DNA of 64,000 bases from Hordeum vulgare subsp. vulgare (GCF_904849725.1 NC_058518.1:512045225-512109224), one strand, 5' to 3'. Positions 9,336 to 20,089 are shown, counted from the first letter of the stretch. The notes: generated by a model from the letters alone, not told the origin. Numbers and translations are program-made.

Positions 9336-12300
9336 TCAGTAATGGCTCCTAGCTACACTAAATCGTCCTTTGTCATCTATAGCTTCCGTCCTCAGAAAGG
9401 TCGCAAGCTCCTTTGCAACAGCAATCGCGCGTTGCTCTGGTAGGACCTTCGTCGTCATGGCCGTGTACTATATAAGAAGAGGAGATGAATATGAATATCA
9501 ATCATGATAACAAAGAATAACGGGTAAAAATAAAGCTGTGAATGTTCATTGCTTACGTCGAATCTGTGATCCTTGTGCTCAGAGGTAAACGTGCGAATGG
9601 TCTCGCAAAGATAGTATCCGCATAGATGCGTTCCCCGTGGCTGCTGGTCGCACTTTACGAGAATAGAATATATATAATCAAAATAATAATCTAGCATCAT
9701 AAATGTATTGAAAATAGAAGTATATCATACTACTACTTACCTGAGCCACTCTAAAGGTCAGCTTCTCAGGAAAGTTACCGGGAGTCACGCACTTGAACCG
9801 CTTCCAAACCCTGCCCGACAAGGATAATGATTTGCTAAGTTTTTCATTAATTGATATACCAGAAAATCATCGAAAGAGACTGATAGAGCGCAAGAATGAT
9901 TGAAATTACCCTTGGAGCATGTCCTCCAGGCTTTGGAACTATTCCAAGGGTCTCGATAATGGGTCAAAGGCATCAACTCTTCCCTTATCAATTTGAATGT
10001 CTAACATAATCCAATGAAAGCTGCATATGTATATATATGTGTGTGTGTGTGTCAGTAACTTATCAATTACACTTATAAGTGAATGGACACAACAGAGTAA
10101 AGACCCTCACCTGAAGTTGTATGGAAACAGTATGTGGTCACAGAAATTTTGATCTGTTAGAAACCTTAGAAGGTTTTCCTCCGTCTCCTTGGGTTTATCA
10201 GTTAGCGTCACTATATGTATTTTATCTGGGTCAATAAACGCAATATTTAGGATGTTCTTACTTTTACAATCCAGAATCTTCATTCTGCATAATAGAGTAC
10301 ACGTTATATATAGACAATGAATTGAAATAACTAAACAAGTTATATGTAGACAACGAATTGAAAAACTTACAGACAATAGCAACTCATAAGCAATTTGTCG
10401 AGGGCGTCGCCATTGTACATCTGGAAGAGGTCATCAAAGTCGATATGGATTTCTTCGGGGCGGCCGTAGTACTCCCGTGGGACACTCAGCACGATCATCG
10501 TTCTCCCATTCTTTGATTCACTTAAGTACCATTGATGCAAGTAACGCATATTTGTTGGGAGATCATCTTTGCTGACCAAAGACTCTCCCATGAAAAACTG
10601 TGGCTTAGTGGCTACCACAGCCTTGGGTATCCTGTCGTCTTGGGAAGCCAGAAAATCTTCAACCGAGACACCACATTCAGCCGCCCAATTATTTGCTATT
10701 TCAAAAGCTTGCCCCTGCATCGGAGGGGGAACATTCTCGGTTAACACCTTGAGGGGTGGGATCGACTGTTTGGCGTGTTGTCCAAGCTGAGGAACGTCTG
10801 ATTTTTTCTTGCTTGTAGTTGAACTTGATTTGCTCCCACTTGCACTTGCACGTGATCTGCTCTTTTTCACTTCCTTCTGCAATGTGCGTGTATAGTCATC
10901 AGGCTTATGGTGTAAGTCATACTGTGATGGAAGGGTCGTGAAGTATTTTGCAAATGCTATTTGCTTCTCGGTGTATTCCGAGCGGGGCTCGGGTTCCTTC
11001 TTTTTCATCTGCGCATCATGATGTTCCTTTGCTATCCTGGCGTTTTCCTCGGGGGTACGATCATAAGGTCTGATAGGAAGATTAGCATGACGTACCTTTG
11101 GGAGGGGCGACCGTTTGCGCTTTGGGGGGCTCCGTCGCTTAGGAATCGTCGGCGGAGCGTTCTTGGTGGCACGCTCCCACTTAGTATCCGGAGCGGGCGG
11201 CGGCGGATACGGACGACCCAAGTTCGGCGGCGGTGATCGAGATGGACTCGTGTTGTGCTGGCCGACGTCATGTGGAGGGCTTAGAGGTGATCTGCTCTTT
11301 TTCACTTCCTTCTGCAATGTGCGTGTATAGTCATCAGGCTTATGGTGTAAGTCATACTGTGATGGAAGGGTCGTGAAGTATTTTGCAAATGCTATTTGCT
11401 TCTCGGTGTATTCCGGGCGGAGCTCGGGTTCCTTCTTTTTCATCTATGCATCATGATGTTCCTTTGCTATCCTGGCGTTTTCCTCGGGGGTACGATCATA
11501 AGGTCTGATAGGAAGATTATCATGACGTACCTTTGGGAGGGGCGACCGTTTGCGCTTTGGGGGGCTCCATTGCTTAGGAATCGTCGATGGAGCATTCTTG
11601 GTGGCACGCTCCCGCTTAGTATCCGGAGCGGGCGGCGGCGGAGACAGACGACCCAAGTCCGGCGGCGGTGATCGAGATGGACTCGTGTTGTGCTGGCCGA
11701 CGTCATGTGGAGGGCTTGGAGGTAATGGAGGTGTAGGTGACCTGCGACGACTCGGAGGCGGTGTTGTCCTTGGGATTGAGCCTGGAAGCTTGATGTAGTT
11801 CTTGTCCCATAGGATGACTCCACCCAGTACTTCTCCGAGTGTCCTCTCATCTTCGGGTCCAGCTATGTCGAGCTCCATATCATGAAACCCCGCCAGGATT
11901 TCATCCACCCCGACTTTAGCAAAGCCAGCTGGAATCTCACGGCCATGCGAGCGTGCATCAGGGCCAGAAGGTAAAGCTTGTCCGACGGCCACCTTCATGG
12001 ATATGTTCTTGAATTTCTGATGGAGTTCACATGATGTTGACTCCTTGATTCCATCCACGGGGTAGCAGGGACCACCCTCTATCATTCTTCGTGCATCGTC
12101 GGGCGGGGTCTCAGATTCAGCCACGCTGCTTTTCCGCTTAGATGGGGCGCCGGTAATATCAAGTGCAGGATCTTCCTGGCGCGCTACTCCTCTAAGCTCA
12201 TCAATCTGCTTCAGTTGCTCGTTAATCCTGGCAAGCAACTGGTTGAACTTGTCATTCTCCTCATCATGCTGCCGCTTCTTTGCTCTCTTTCGGCTTCTGT

Positions 12301-13574
12301 AAGTGTCTTGGTCTCTGGCAAACCCAAGCCACCACGGGTAAGAAGGACCGAAGCCTCGCGTTCGTCCTCCATGTTCGTCATTGCCGAGGACCAGTGTGAG
12401 CAAATCGTTCTCTCTATCTGCAGTGAACTTTCTTTTTCCCTCCTTAATTTCTTTCACTATCCTTTTCCAATTCTCCCTGGGTATCCTAAGTCCGTCACTG
12501 CAGATGAGGTCCCCTGTTTTTTCGTCGTGCGAACCACCATGCGCAAGAAACCAATTTCTTGCTCTCAATTCCCACTCATCACGGAGTGGTTCAGGTACGA
12601 TGCCTTTATCTAGCACATCTTGCTCTTTCTTATCCCACTTTGGGATGGCAGTGTCATAGCCCCCTGGCCCCAACTTGTGGTGATATTTCTTCTTGTCGGC
12701 ATTTATCTTGTTCTTTTCTGATAATGCCTGGGCATCTTCTGACTCCTTGTACTCTTGAAATGCCTTCCAGTGATTCACATGCTTGGCTAGATACCCCTCG
12801 AATACTGGCACTTTCTTTGTCTTCAGATAGTTTTTCCATAGCTTCTTTTTCCAGCTACGGAACAGTTCGGCCATCTTCTTTAGAGTCCACTGCTTGACTT
12901 TGGCCCTCAGTTTGTCTGCGGCGTCTTCATTCTCACATTCTGACAGGTTGAAATGTGACATGAGATCATTCCAAAGATTATCTTTGTACCTTTCGGCGAC
13001 ATAGTCACTATCGGCTGCCCCTTTGCGCTTGTTCCACTCCCGAACGCTGTTCGGGACGTGATCCCTAACGAGAACTCCGCATTGCTTCTTGAATGTGTCA
13101 GCAGCATTCTTAGGAAGCTTGGGTTCGCCCGTAGGCAATATCACCTCAAAGGTGTAATGCGTCCGTGCATCCAACTTTCTAGTCGGGCCTCGTTTCGTAG
13201 CTTTGCTCGATGTGGAGGCCTAAGAGGGAGAAACATTCGTCAAATGAATGTATATGTATACAATATAGAGCTATCTCCAATATTTTTCACATATTACAAG
13301 TGATTGTCGAACTTCATATGTATACCTCACCGGACTTTATTATTTCTTCACCGGCTTCTCCACCGGCTTCTCAATCAGTGGAGCTATCACCTTCTCCGTC
13401 ATTGGACCTATCTCCTGCCCCATCGGCTTCATCTTCGTGTCGCTCGACCTCCATTCCATATCCGGAGGGGTTTAGATATGACGACGGAGATTCAGCTGGT
13501 TCAACGTCGGGGCCATCTTTGATTATATCTTCGAGAAGTTCTTCCTCTTCGAGGTTCCTGATATGTGGATCCAT
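9336..13574 (-). pseudogene. CACTA-2 second gene: EnSpm accessory protein with Ulp1-like protease tail
   Basis: A multi-exon gene. Exon 1 from ATG 13574 (acidic N-terminus, MDPHIRNLEEEE) ends at a GT donor near 13325; exon 2 (13219 to about 10373) carries the PTTA/transposase_24-like region (VPNSVREWNKRKG, NWFLAHGG, RENDLLTLVLGN), a KKRQHDEENDKF coiled coil and a Pro/Arg-rich tandem duplication. Later exons (about 10280, 10017, 9816, 9659 and 9450 downward) encode an Ulp1/C48 fold with His (FHWIMLDI), Asp (DAFDPLS) and Cys (GTHLCGYYLCE). Splice phases fit at the FHWIM exon. Three stops break it: TGA 13371-13373, TAG 11444-11446 and TAG 9939-9941. Known role of relatives: DNA binding/regulation and a SUMO-protease-like activity of unknown purpose. 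Confidence 0.75.
10852..11721 (-). repeat. 435-bp in-frame tandem duplication in the CACTA-2 second gene
   Basis: Two adjacent copies with a period of exactly 435 bp (145 codons), for example GATCTGCTCTTTTTC at 10854 and 11289 and the CCTTTGCTATCCTGGCG phrase at 11027 and 11462. They encode the Pro/Ser/Arg-rich segment and the YTEKQIAFAKYFTTLPSQ helix. The copies differ at scattered positions. One has TAG where the other has CAG, which shows directly that the stop arose by C-to-T change. Confidence 0.92.
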
Positions 13575-13667
13575 AGTTCTGCAAAAAACGGACATTTGAT
13601 TAACTAATAAACTAACAAACTATATAAGAGGGGTTAGAAACTTTGAAGTGTCGTTTATATAGGAGGA

Positions 13668-13735
13668 CCTTTAGTCCCGGGTCTTGGCTAGAACCTAAAC
13701 TCTAAAATACCAGCAGGGCAGAGCCCAGTCCCGGA
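13668..13735. repeat. Degenerate subterminal-type repeat inside CACTA-2
   Basis: One pair of TTTAGTCCCGG and CAGTCCCGG-like motifs lies just upstream of the second gene's first exon. A TATA-like GTTTATATAGG occurs at 13650-13660, on the plus strand. Confidence 0.5.
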
Positions 13736-13935
13736 CACTTAAGCATATACAATAGCAAAATTAAACTAGTTCTATTAATTTTCTTGCTAAAAATAAACTA
13801 TTAACACTTAAGCATATACAATAGCAAAATTAAACTATTAACACTTAAGCATATACAATAGCAAAATTAAGCAATAATCTAAGAAACACTATTAACACTT
13901 AAGCATATACACTATACAATAGCAAAATTAAATGA
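13736..13935. repeat. AT-rich interspersed 30-bp repeat, four copies
   Basis: The phrase ACTTAAGCATATACAATAG recurs near 13736, 13806, 13846 and 13896 (the last with an inserted ACT), each followed by CAAAATTAA. It forms a short, irregular tandem array in the noncoding leader region of the second gene. Confidence 0.8.
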
Positions 13936-13957
13936 CAAAAAATATATTTCTTCTTCT

Positions 13958-14527
13958 TGTAACCCTAAACTAACTTTTCCTCTTCTTCTATTTCTCCTCT
14001 TCTTCTACTTCTTCTTCTACTTCTACTTCTCCTCTTCTTCTACTACTTCTCCTCTTCTCTTCTTCTACTTCTCCTCTCCTCCTCTTCTAATTCTTTCTCT
14101 TCTTCTACTTCTCCTCTTCTTCTATTTTTCCTCTTCTTTTCCTCTCCTCCTCTTCTTATTCTCCTTCTTCTTCTTTTCTTCTCCTCCTCTTCTTATTTTC
14201 CTTTTTCCTAATTCTACATATTACTAACCCTAATAATCTAGCACAAACCTAATAACAATAGGAATTAAATGACAAAAAAAATCTTTTTCTTCCTTTCTTC
14301 TCCTTTTTCTTCCTTTCTTCCCTTTTTCTTATTTTCTTCTCCTTTTTCTTCTTTTCTTCTCCCTTTTCTTCTTTTCTTCTCCTTCCCTTTTTCTTCCTTT
14401 CTTCTCCTTTTTCTTCCTTTCTTCTCCTTTTTCTTCCTTTCTTCTCCTTTTTCTTCTTTTCTTCTCCTTTTTCTTCCTTTCTTCTCCTTTTTCTTCTTTT
14501 CTTCTCCTTTTTCTTCTTTTCTTCTAC
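13958..14527. repeat. Long polypyrimidine tract with a 20-bp minisatellite
   Basis: About 570 bp are almost purely C/T on the plus strand. The first part is irregular CTT/CTC. From 14281 to 14527 it becomes a 20-bp array with the unit CTCCTTTTTCTTCCTTTCTT, about a dozen copies with C/T variants. Both strands are open through it only because the sequence is low complexity; I do not call a gene. Such tracts can adopt triplex (H-DNA) structure; that is inference. Confidence 0.88.
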
Positions 14528-14789
14528 TGGCCGGAGTGTTGCGGAGGAGGGGCGGGGGGCTTACCGGCCGGAGGTGTCGACGGCGCGCGGTGAGGAGGAC
14601 GGCGGCGTGCGGCGAGGAGGACGACAGCGACGGCGAGGAGGACGGCAGGCGGCGACGAGCAGGACGGCCGGCAGCCTGACGGCGTCGTCGAGTTCGTCGC
14701 TGTGCCGCGCCGGGCAGGAGAACGAGAGAAAGAAGAAGAGAAATGGATGATTTGGGTTGGAAATTTTCTAACTCCCGCTTATACAGGTG
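14528..14789. other. GC-rich spacer of CACTA-2
   Basis: A short GC-rich segment with a GGCGG/GACGGC-rich sequence lies between the polypyrimidine tract and the internal repeat cluster. It may be the leader of a divergent transcript; no recognised protein is encoded. Confidence 0.3.
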
Positions 14790-14992
14790 GATCTTTAGTC
14801 CCGGTGCGTGGCTCCAACCGGGACTAAAGACCCCCTTTAGTCCCGGGTGGAGCCACGACCAGGGACTAAAGGCCCTTTTTCGGCAGACCAGAAGGCGGGA
14901 AGCAGGGGCCTTTAGTCCCGGGGCGTGGCAAGAACCGGGACTAAAGGTTAGGCTATTAGTCCTGGTTTTAGACAAAAGCCGGGACTAAAGTG
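14790..14992. repeat. Internal cluster of subterminal-type repeats in CACTA-2
   Basis: At least eight TTTAGTCCCGG-type motifs in inverted pairs are spaced like those at the element ends (for example TTTAGTCCCGGTGCGTGG facing AACCGGGACTAAAG). They lie immediately upstream of the TATA box of the small gene. In CACTA-3 the same block order, repeats then TATA then small gene, begins right at the transposon terminus. Confidence 0.85.
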
Positions 14993-14997
14993 TTGCC

Positions 14998-15005
14998 TAT
15001 ATAAA
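14998..15005 (+). promoter_or_regulatory. TATA box of the CACTA-2 small gene
   Basis: TATATAAA lies just downstream of the repeat cluster. A homologous TCTATATATACCC sits at the same place in CACTA-3 (around 24441-24453). Confidence 0.65.
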
Positions 15006-15493
15006 CCCTCGCCCCTGCCCACCATATCCCCTGTTTTTTGGTTGTTGAAGTGTGACCATGCCATGCTCTTGCCACTCTAGTTCATGCACATGACGTGTTC
15101 GATGAAATGCCCGAGCCACTCTGCTTAAGCTTTCTCCTCTCCAAGCTCGACCTCCAAGCTCCATTTTCCTTAATATTTGTCTAGGTTTGGCCGTGCACCA
15201 ACTGCACAAGTGTTTTAAAAGGTTAGCTACTTCATCCTTTCATTTGTCACTGCTAGTGTAGCTCATTTCAAATGCTCAAATTAACTTCTTAGAGTTTGCA
15301 CATGCGTAGGGTGTCGTCCCGTGCCCGTCCTCACCATTGTCGATCGCCCCGTGCCGATCTCGTCGCGAGCATCACCGTGGTGAGCCTCTTGTTCTTATCT
15401 TCTTTTTAAAAGAAAAAAATCTTAATTGTATGATTTAGATACATACTTGTATAAATTACTCACTTTTATTATTTTTTGTTATTATATAGTGCG

Positions 15494-15987
15494 ATGGTTT
15501 TGGTATCCGCCTCCGTCGGCCCTCGTCCTGTCTATGATTCGGATGTGGTATATATTATCTTTTATAACTATTTGTTTTATTTAGTGTTTATGACAATTAT
15601 GACGACCAACGTGACATATAATTTTTAATCTAGGAGGTATGTGAACCGGAAATTCCAACCCACATAGAAATTCTTGTCGAGAAGTTAAATTTGGTTGAAA
15701 AAGAAAACAAATACTTGAAGAAAAAATTGAAAATAATTGAGGGTAAGAATATGGAACTGGAGTTGCATGTCGCCGATGTCATCGATGATCGCAAGATGAA
15801 GATCGATGCGATGCGGTTGAAGATGGATGCAATGCGCTTGAAGATGGATGAAATGCGCTTGAAGATTAGGAATATTAGAAAATATGCCATTGATAAAGAG
15901 GCTTGGTATCATTATGCTGTTGGGTCAATTGTTACCTTAGTTGCGATTTTGATCGCATTTTTTGTTTTATTTAAATGTTTTACATAG
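15494..15987 (+). CDS. CACTA-encoded small coiled-coil, tail-anchored protein (unknown function)
   Basis: The last two exons form an open gene: 15494-15547 (ATG at 15494, donor GTG/GTATAT) and 15634-15987 (acceptor CTAG/GAGG, stop TAG), joined in phase, 135 residues. The protein has a short N-terminus (VGPRPVYDSDV), a charged coiled coil (EKENKYLKKKLKIIE) and three heptad-length repeats built on MDAMRLK. A single C-terminal membrane span (AVGSIVTLVAILIAFFVLF) is followed by only a few residues, so a tail-anchored topology is likely. Earlier noncoding or poorly defined exons probably lie between 15058 and 15380. A degenerate homologue occurs in CACTA-3, so it is part of this transposon lineage. 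No function is known to me. Confidence 0.65.
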
Positions 15988-16771
15988 TTGTATGTTGTTT
16001 TATGAGAGAACTTTATGTATTTATTTTTTGCAGTAATAACATTTGATCACTACTGTTCTTTGGCTTTAATGTGATGATGAACTTGTATTAATTTGGTCAT
16101 ATGTTCTCAATGGTTTTTTGATATATTTAATTTCATAATAGAGATGAATCGCCAATGATAATATTTAATTTCATAATATGGTTTTTTGAACTTATTTGAA
16201 CTCCATACTTTTTGTGTGTTCAAAATGCACCATTCAAAGGCACATCACGAAATTTCAACAATTTCTGACTTCATTTGGTATATTTCGTGCATTTACTTAT
16301 TTTTTGTTGAGCTAGTTGACCCTGAAATTGAAAAGCACTACAAATGAACTCTGAAAATGTTGAAAGTTGGCATGCTATCATCATTTCATCCACATAGCAT
16401 GTGTTAAAAAGTTGAGAGGGCTACGACAAAAACTGGATGCACTTCGTATACAAAACGGACAATCTCTTTCGAAGTATCAGGGTTTCGAACGAAAACTCAT
16501 CTCTTACAAAGGGATTTCATTTTTTTAAACTTATTTGAACTCCATACTTTTTGTGTGTTCAAAATGCATCATTCAAAGGCACATCACAAAATTTCAACAA
16601 TTTCGAACGAGAACTCATCTCTTACAAAGGTTTATTAAAATTCTTTTTGCGTATTTGAGAATTTGACAAAACTATGAAAATGAAAAGTGTTTGAAATTTA
16701 GTACATTCCGTACATGCATTACATAAAAGGTTTAATACATTATTACATTATTGCACCAATATTCCTATCTA
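15988..16771. repeat. AT-rich noncoding region of CACTA-2 with a duplicated 77-bp block
   Basis: A block beginning GAACTCCATACTTTTTGTG occurs at about 16197 and again at about 16537, 340 bp apart, with few differences. A second phrase, AACTCATCTCTTACAAAGG, occurs near 16495 and 16612. The stretch lies between the convergent 3' ends of the small gene and the transposase and probably contains both terminators. Confidence 0.7.
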
Positions 16772-19700
16772 TTATTTCTGTTTTCTTCTGGGTCGTAGCC
16801 ATGGAGAATCTTCATCATTCAGTAGGATGCTTGGGTCAGTTTTCACTTTGAAGGGCGGAATTTCATGAAACTTATTATAATCTTCTGACATGTCTGTCTT
16901 GTCATCTACTCCCACGATGTTTCTTTTCCCTGAAAGAACTATGTGGCGTTTTGGCTCATCGAACGATATCTTCTTTTGCTGATTTCTTTTTCTCGTTTTT
17001 GTAGACATGTCCTTCACATAAAAAACCTGAGCGACGTCATTGGCTAGGACAAATGGTTCGTCCATGTACGCAAGATTGTTGAGATCCACTGTTGTCATGC
17101 CGTACTTTTAGTCTACAACTACCCCGCCTCCTGCCAGCTTCACCCATTTGCACCGAAACAAAGGGATCTTAAAAGTAGGTCCATAGTCAAGTTCCCATAT
17201 CTCCTCTATGTACCCGTAATATGTTTCCAAACAGTGTACATTCTCGTCTGTTGCATCAAAGCGGACACCACTATTTTGGTTGGTGCTCTTTTTATCTTGC
17301 GCAACCGTGTAAAATGTATTCCCATTTATCTCATACCCTTGGAAAGTACATATAGTCGAAGATGGTGGCCTGGCCAAACAGTACAACTCATCTCCAACGG
17401 TGTCGTCATTCATGAGATGTGTCTGCAACCAACTGCCAAAAGTCTTCTCGTGTTCCCCTTTAATCCAAGAGTCAGCCTTCCCCGGGTTTGCGGAGCGTAG
17501 AATATTCTTGTGTCTCACGATATACGAAGCCACCACGGTGGAATTGTGTAGAACTATGTAGTGTGCTTGAGAGAAATAATGCCCGTCCATACATACTTTT
17601 GCTTTCCTTCCTAGTGTGCCTTTTCCTGTCAGCCTACCCTCATACCGAGATTCAGGAACACCAATCAGCTTAAGGTCTAGAAGAAAGTCCACACAAAACT
17701 CAATGACCTCCTCTGTTCCATAGCCCTTGGAGATGTTTCCTTCTGGCCTAGCACGGTTACGAACATATTTCTTTAAGACTCCCATGAACCTTTCAAATGG
17801 GAACATATTGTGTAGAAACACAGGACCGAGAATTCTAATCTCTTCGACTAGGTGAACTAGGAGGTGTGTCATTATATTTAAGAAGGTTGGCGGGAACAAC
17901 AACTCAAAGCTGACCAGACATTGGACCACATCAATCTGTAACCCTGATAGACTTTCTCGATCGATTACCTTCTGAGAAATTGCATTGAGGAATGCACATA
18001 CCTTCACAATTGCGAGGCGAACATTTTCCGGTAGAATTCCCCTCAATGCAACCGGAAGCAATTGCTTCATAAGCACGTGGCCGTCATGAGACTTTAGGTT
18101 TTGGAATTTTTTGTCTTTCATATTTACGATTCTCTTTATATTCGACGAGAAGCCAGTCGGGACCTTGATAATGAAAAGGACTTCAAAGAAGATTTCCTTC
18201 TCTTCCTTATTAAGAGCGTAGCTGGCACGCCCTTGAAACTGCCTTGGATGCATGCCATCTCTTCCTTTATGACGTTTCTGGTCTTCCCGTGCTTCCGGTG
18301 TATATTTTGACTTCCCATACAAGCCGAGGAAGCCTAGAATATTCACGCAGAGATTCTTCGTCAGGTGCATCACGTCGATTGCCGAGCGGACCTCATGGAC
18401 TTCCCAGTAGGGTAGCTCCCAAAATATAGATTTCTTCTTCCACATGGGTACGCGCTTATCAGGGCCGTTAGGAATAGGTTGGCTGCCAGGACCCTTTCCA
18501 AAGATTACTTTTAAATCTTTGACCATATCGAATACTTCAGCACCAGTACGGATGACAGGTTTCCCCCGGGGTTCTGCCTTGCCATTGAATTGCTTGCCTT
18601 TTTTCTTTAAGGGATGCTTGGGCGGAAGAAAACGACGATTGTACGGGTACACATTCTTCCTACATTTGTCCAGATATATACTTTCTGTCTGATCCAAACA
18701 GTGCGTGCATGCATTGTATCCCTTGTTTGACTGTCCTGAAATGTTACTAAGAGCAGGCCAATCATTGATGGTTACGAAAAGCAACGCTCGAAGGTCAAAT
18801 TCCTCTTGTTTGTGCTCGTCCCACACACGTACACCTGGTTCGGCCCACAGCTGTAAAAGTTCATCAACTAATGGCCTTAGGTACACATCAATATCGTTGC
18901 CGGGTTGCTTTGGACCTTGGATAAGCACCGGCATCATAATGAACTTCCGCTTCATGCACAACCAAGGAGGAAGGTTGTAGATACATAGAGTAACGGGCCA
19001 GGTGCTGTGACTGCAATTCTGCTCCCCAAAAGGATTGATGCCATCTGTACTCAGACCTAACCATAAGTTCATTGCGTCAGCTGCAAATCTCGGGAACTCT
19101 CTCTCGATTTTTCTCCACTGCCGACCATCAGCGGTGTGCCTCAACTTATCGTCTTTCATACGATCTTCCATGTGCCATCGCAACAACTTCGCATGATCTT
19201 TATTTCTGAACAGACGTTTCAACCGTGGTATTATAGGAGCATACCACATCACCTTGGTAGGAACCCTCTTTCTGGGTGGCTCGCCCTCAATATGACTAGG
19301 GTCATCTTTTCTGATCTTATACCGCAATGCAGTGCATACCGGGCATTTATCCATATTCTCGTAATTCTCACCGCGGTAGAGGATGCAGTCATTAGGGCAT
19401 GCATGTATCTTCTGCACGTCTAATCCTAGAGGGCAGACAAGCTTCTTTGCTTCGTACGTGTTGGCGGGCAATTCGTTCTTTCTTGGAAGCATCTTCTTCA
19501 TGAGTACCAGCAACTTTTTGAATGACGAGTCAGTCACACCGGTCTCTGCCTTCCACTTCAGCAATTCCAGTGTGCTACCCAGCTTCTTCTGGCCATCTTC
19601 ATAAGTTGGGTACAACAATTTGTTGTGGTCCTGTAACATCTGCTCGAACTGCAACCTCTCTTTTTCTGTGTCGCAACCTCGTCGTGCATCAGAAATGGCC

Positions 19701-20089
19701 CGGCCAAGATCATCAGCGGGCTCATCTGGTTCCCGTTCTTCATCCTAATCTTCTTCTTCATTGTCTTCCATTGCGGTATCAGCATACTCAGGGAACATAG
19801 ATCGGTAGTTGTCATCATCGTTCTCTTCTTCTTCATCGTCGTCTTCCATCATAACCCCTCTTTCTCCGTGCTTGGTCCAAACATTATGGCCCGACATAAA
19901 ACCGGATCGAAGCAGGTGGCTCTGAATGACTCTTGAGGAAGTGTAATCCTTCTCATTCCGACATTCAACACATGGACAAAACATATAGCCATCACCATGC
20001 TTGTTCACATCGGCTGCATCTCGAAAAGAATGCACGCCTTCTCTGTAAGCGGCTGTGCGTCGATCACCGTACATCCATGGATGGCTCAT
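16772..20089 (-). pseudogene. CACTA-2 TNP2-type transposase, full length but with two nonsense codons
   Basis: One reading frame of about 1,105 codons runs from ATG 20089, directly after an intron acceptor (ACACAG/ATGAGCC), to the stop at 16772. In order: transposase-associated domain (HPWMYGDRR, CPCVECRN, GHNVWTKHGERG), acidic linker, CILYRGENYENMDKCPVC, MWYAPIIPRLKRLFRNKD, the TNP2/transposase_21 core (FAADAMNLWLGLSTDGINP, NDWPALSNISGQSNKG, RSAIDVMHLTKNL), DUF4218 (HLLVHLVEEIRILGP) and DUF4216 (LFRCKWVKLAGGG). Stops are TAG 19745-19747 in the acidic linker and TAA 17108-17110 in DUF4216. No frameshift is visible. It would catalyse cut-and-paste excision if the stops were absent; as it stands it is inactive or truncated. 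Confidence 0.9.

Noticed and set aside
9336..9700. Separate small gene from the CGYYLCETIRTF frame
   Set aside because: It is the catalytic-Cys exon of the Ulp1-like gene, flanked by splice sites, not an independent gene.
13736..13935. Regular repeats considered as a CRISPR-like array
   Set aside because: Spacers are irregular and AT-rich, the context is a plant transposon, and CRISPR arrays do not occur in nuclear plant genomes.
14265..14975. 236-codon minus-strand frame rich in Lys/Glu/Arg
   Set aside because: It is generated by the polypyrimidine minisatellite and by subterminal repeats; there is no domain and no independent conservation.
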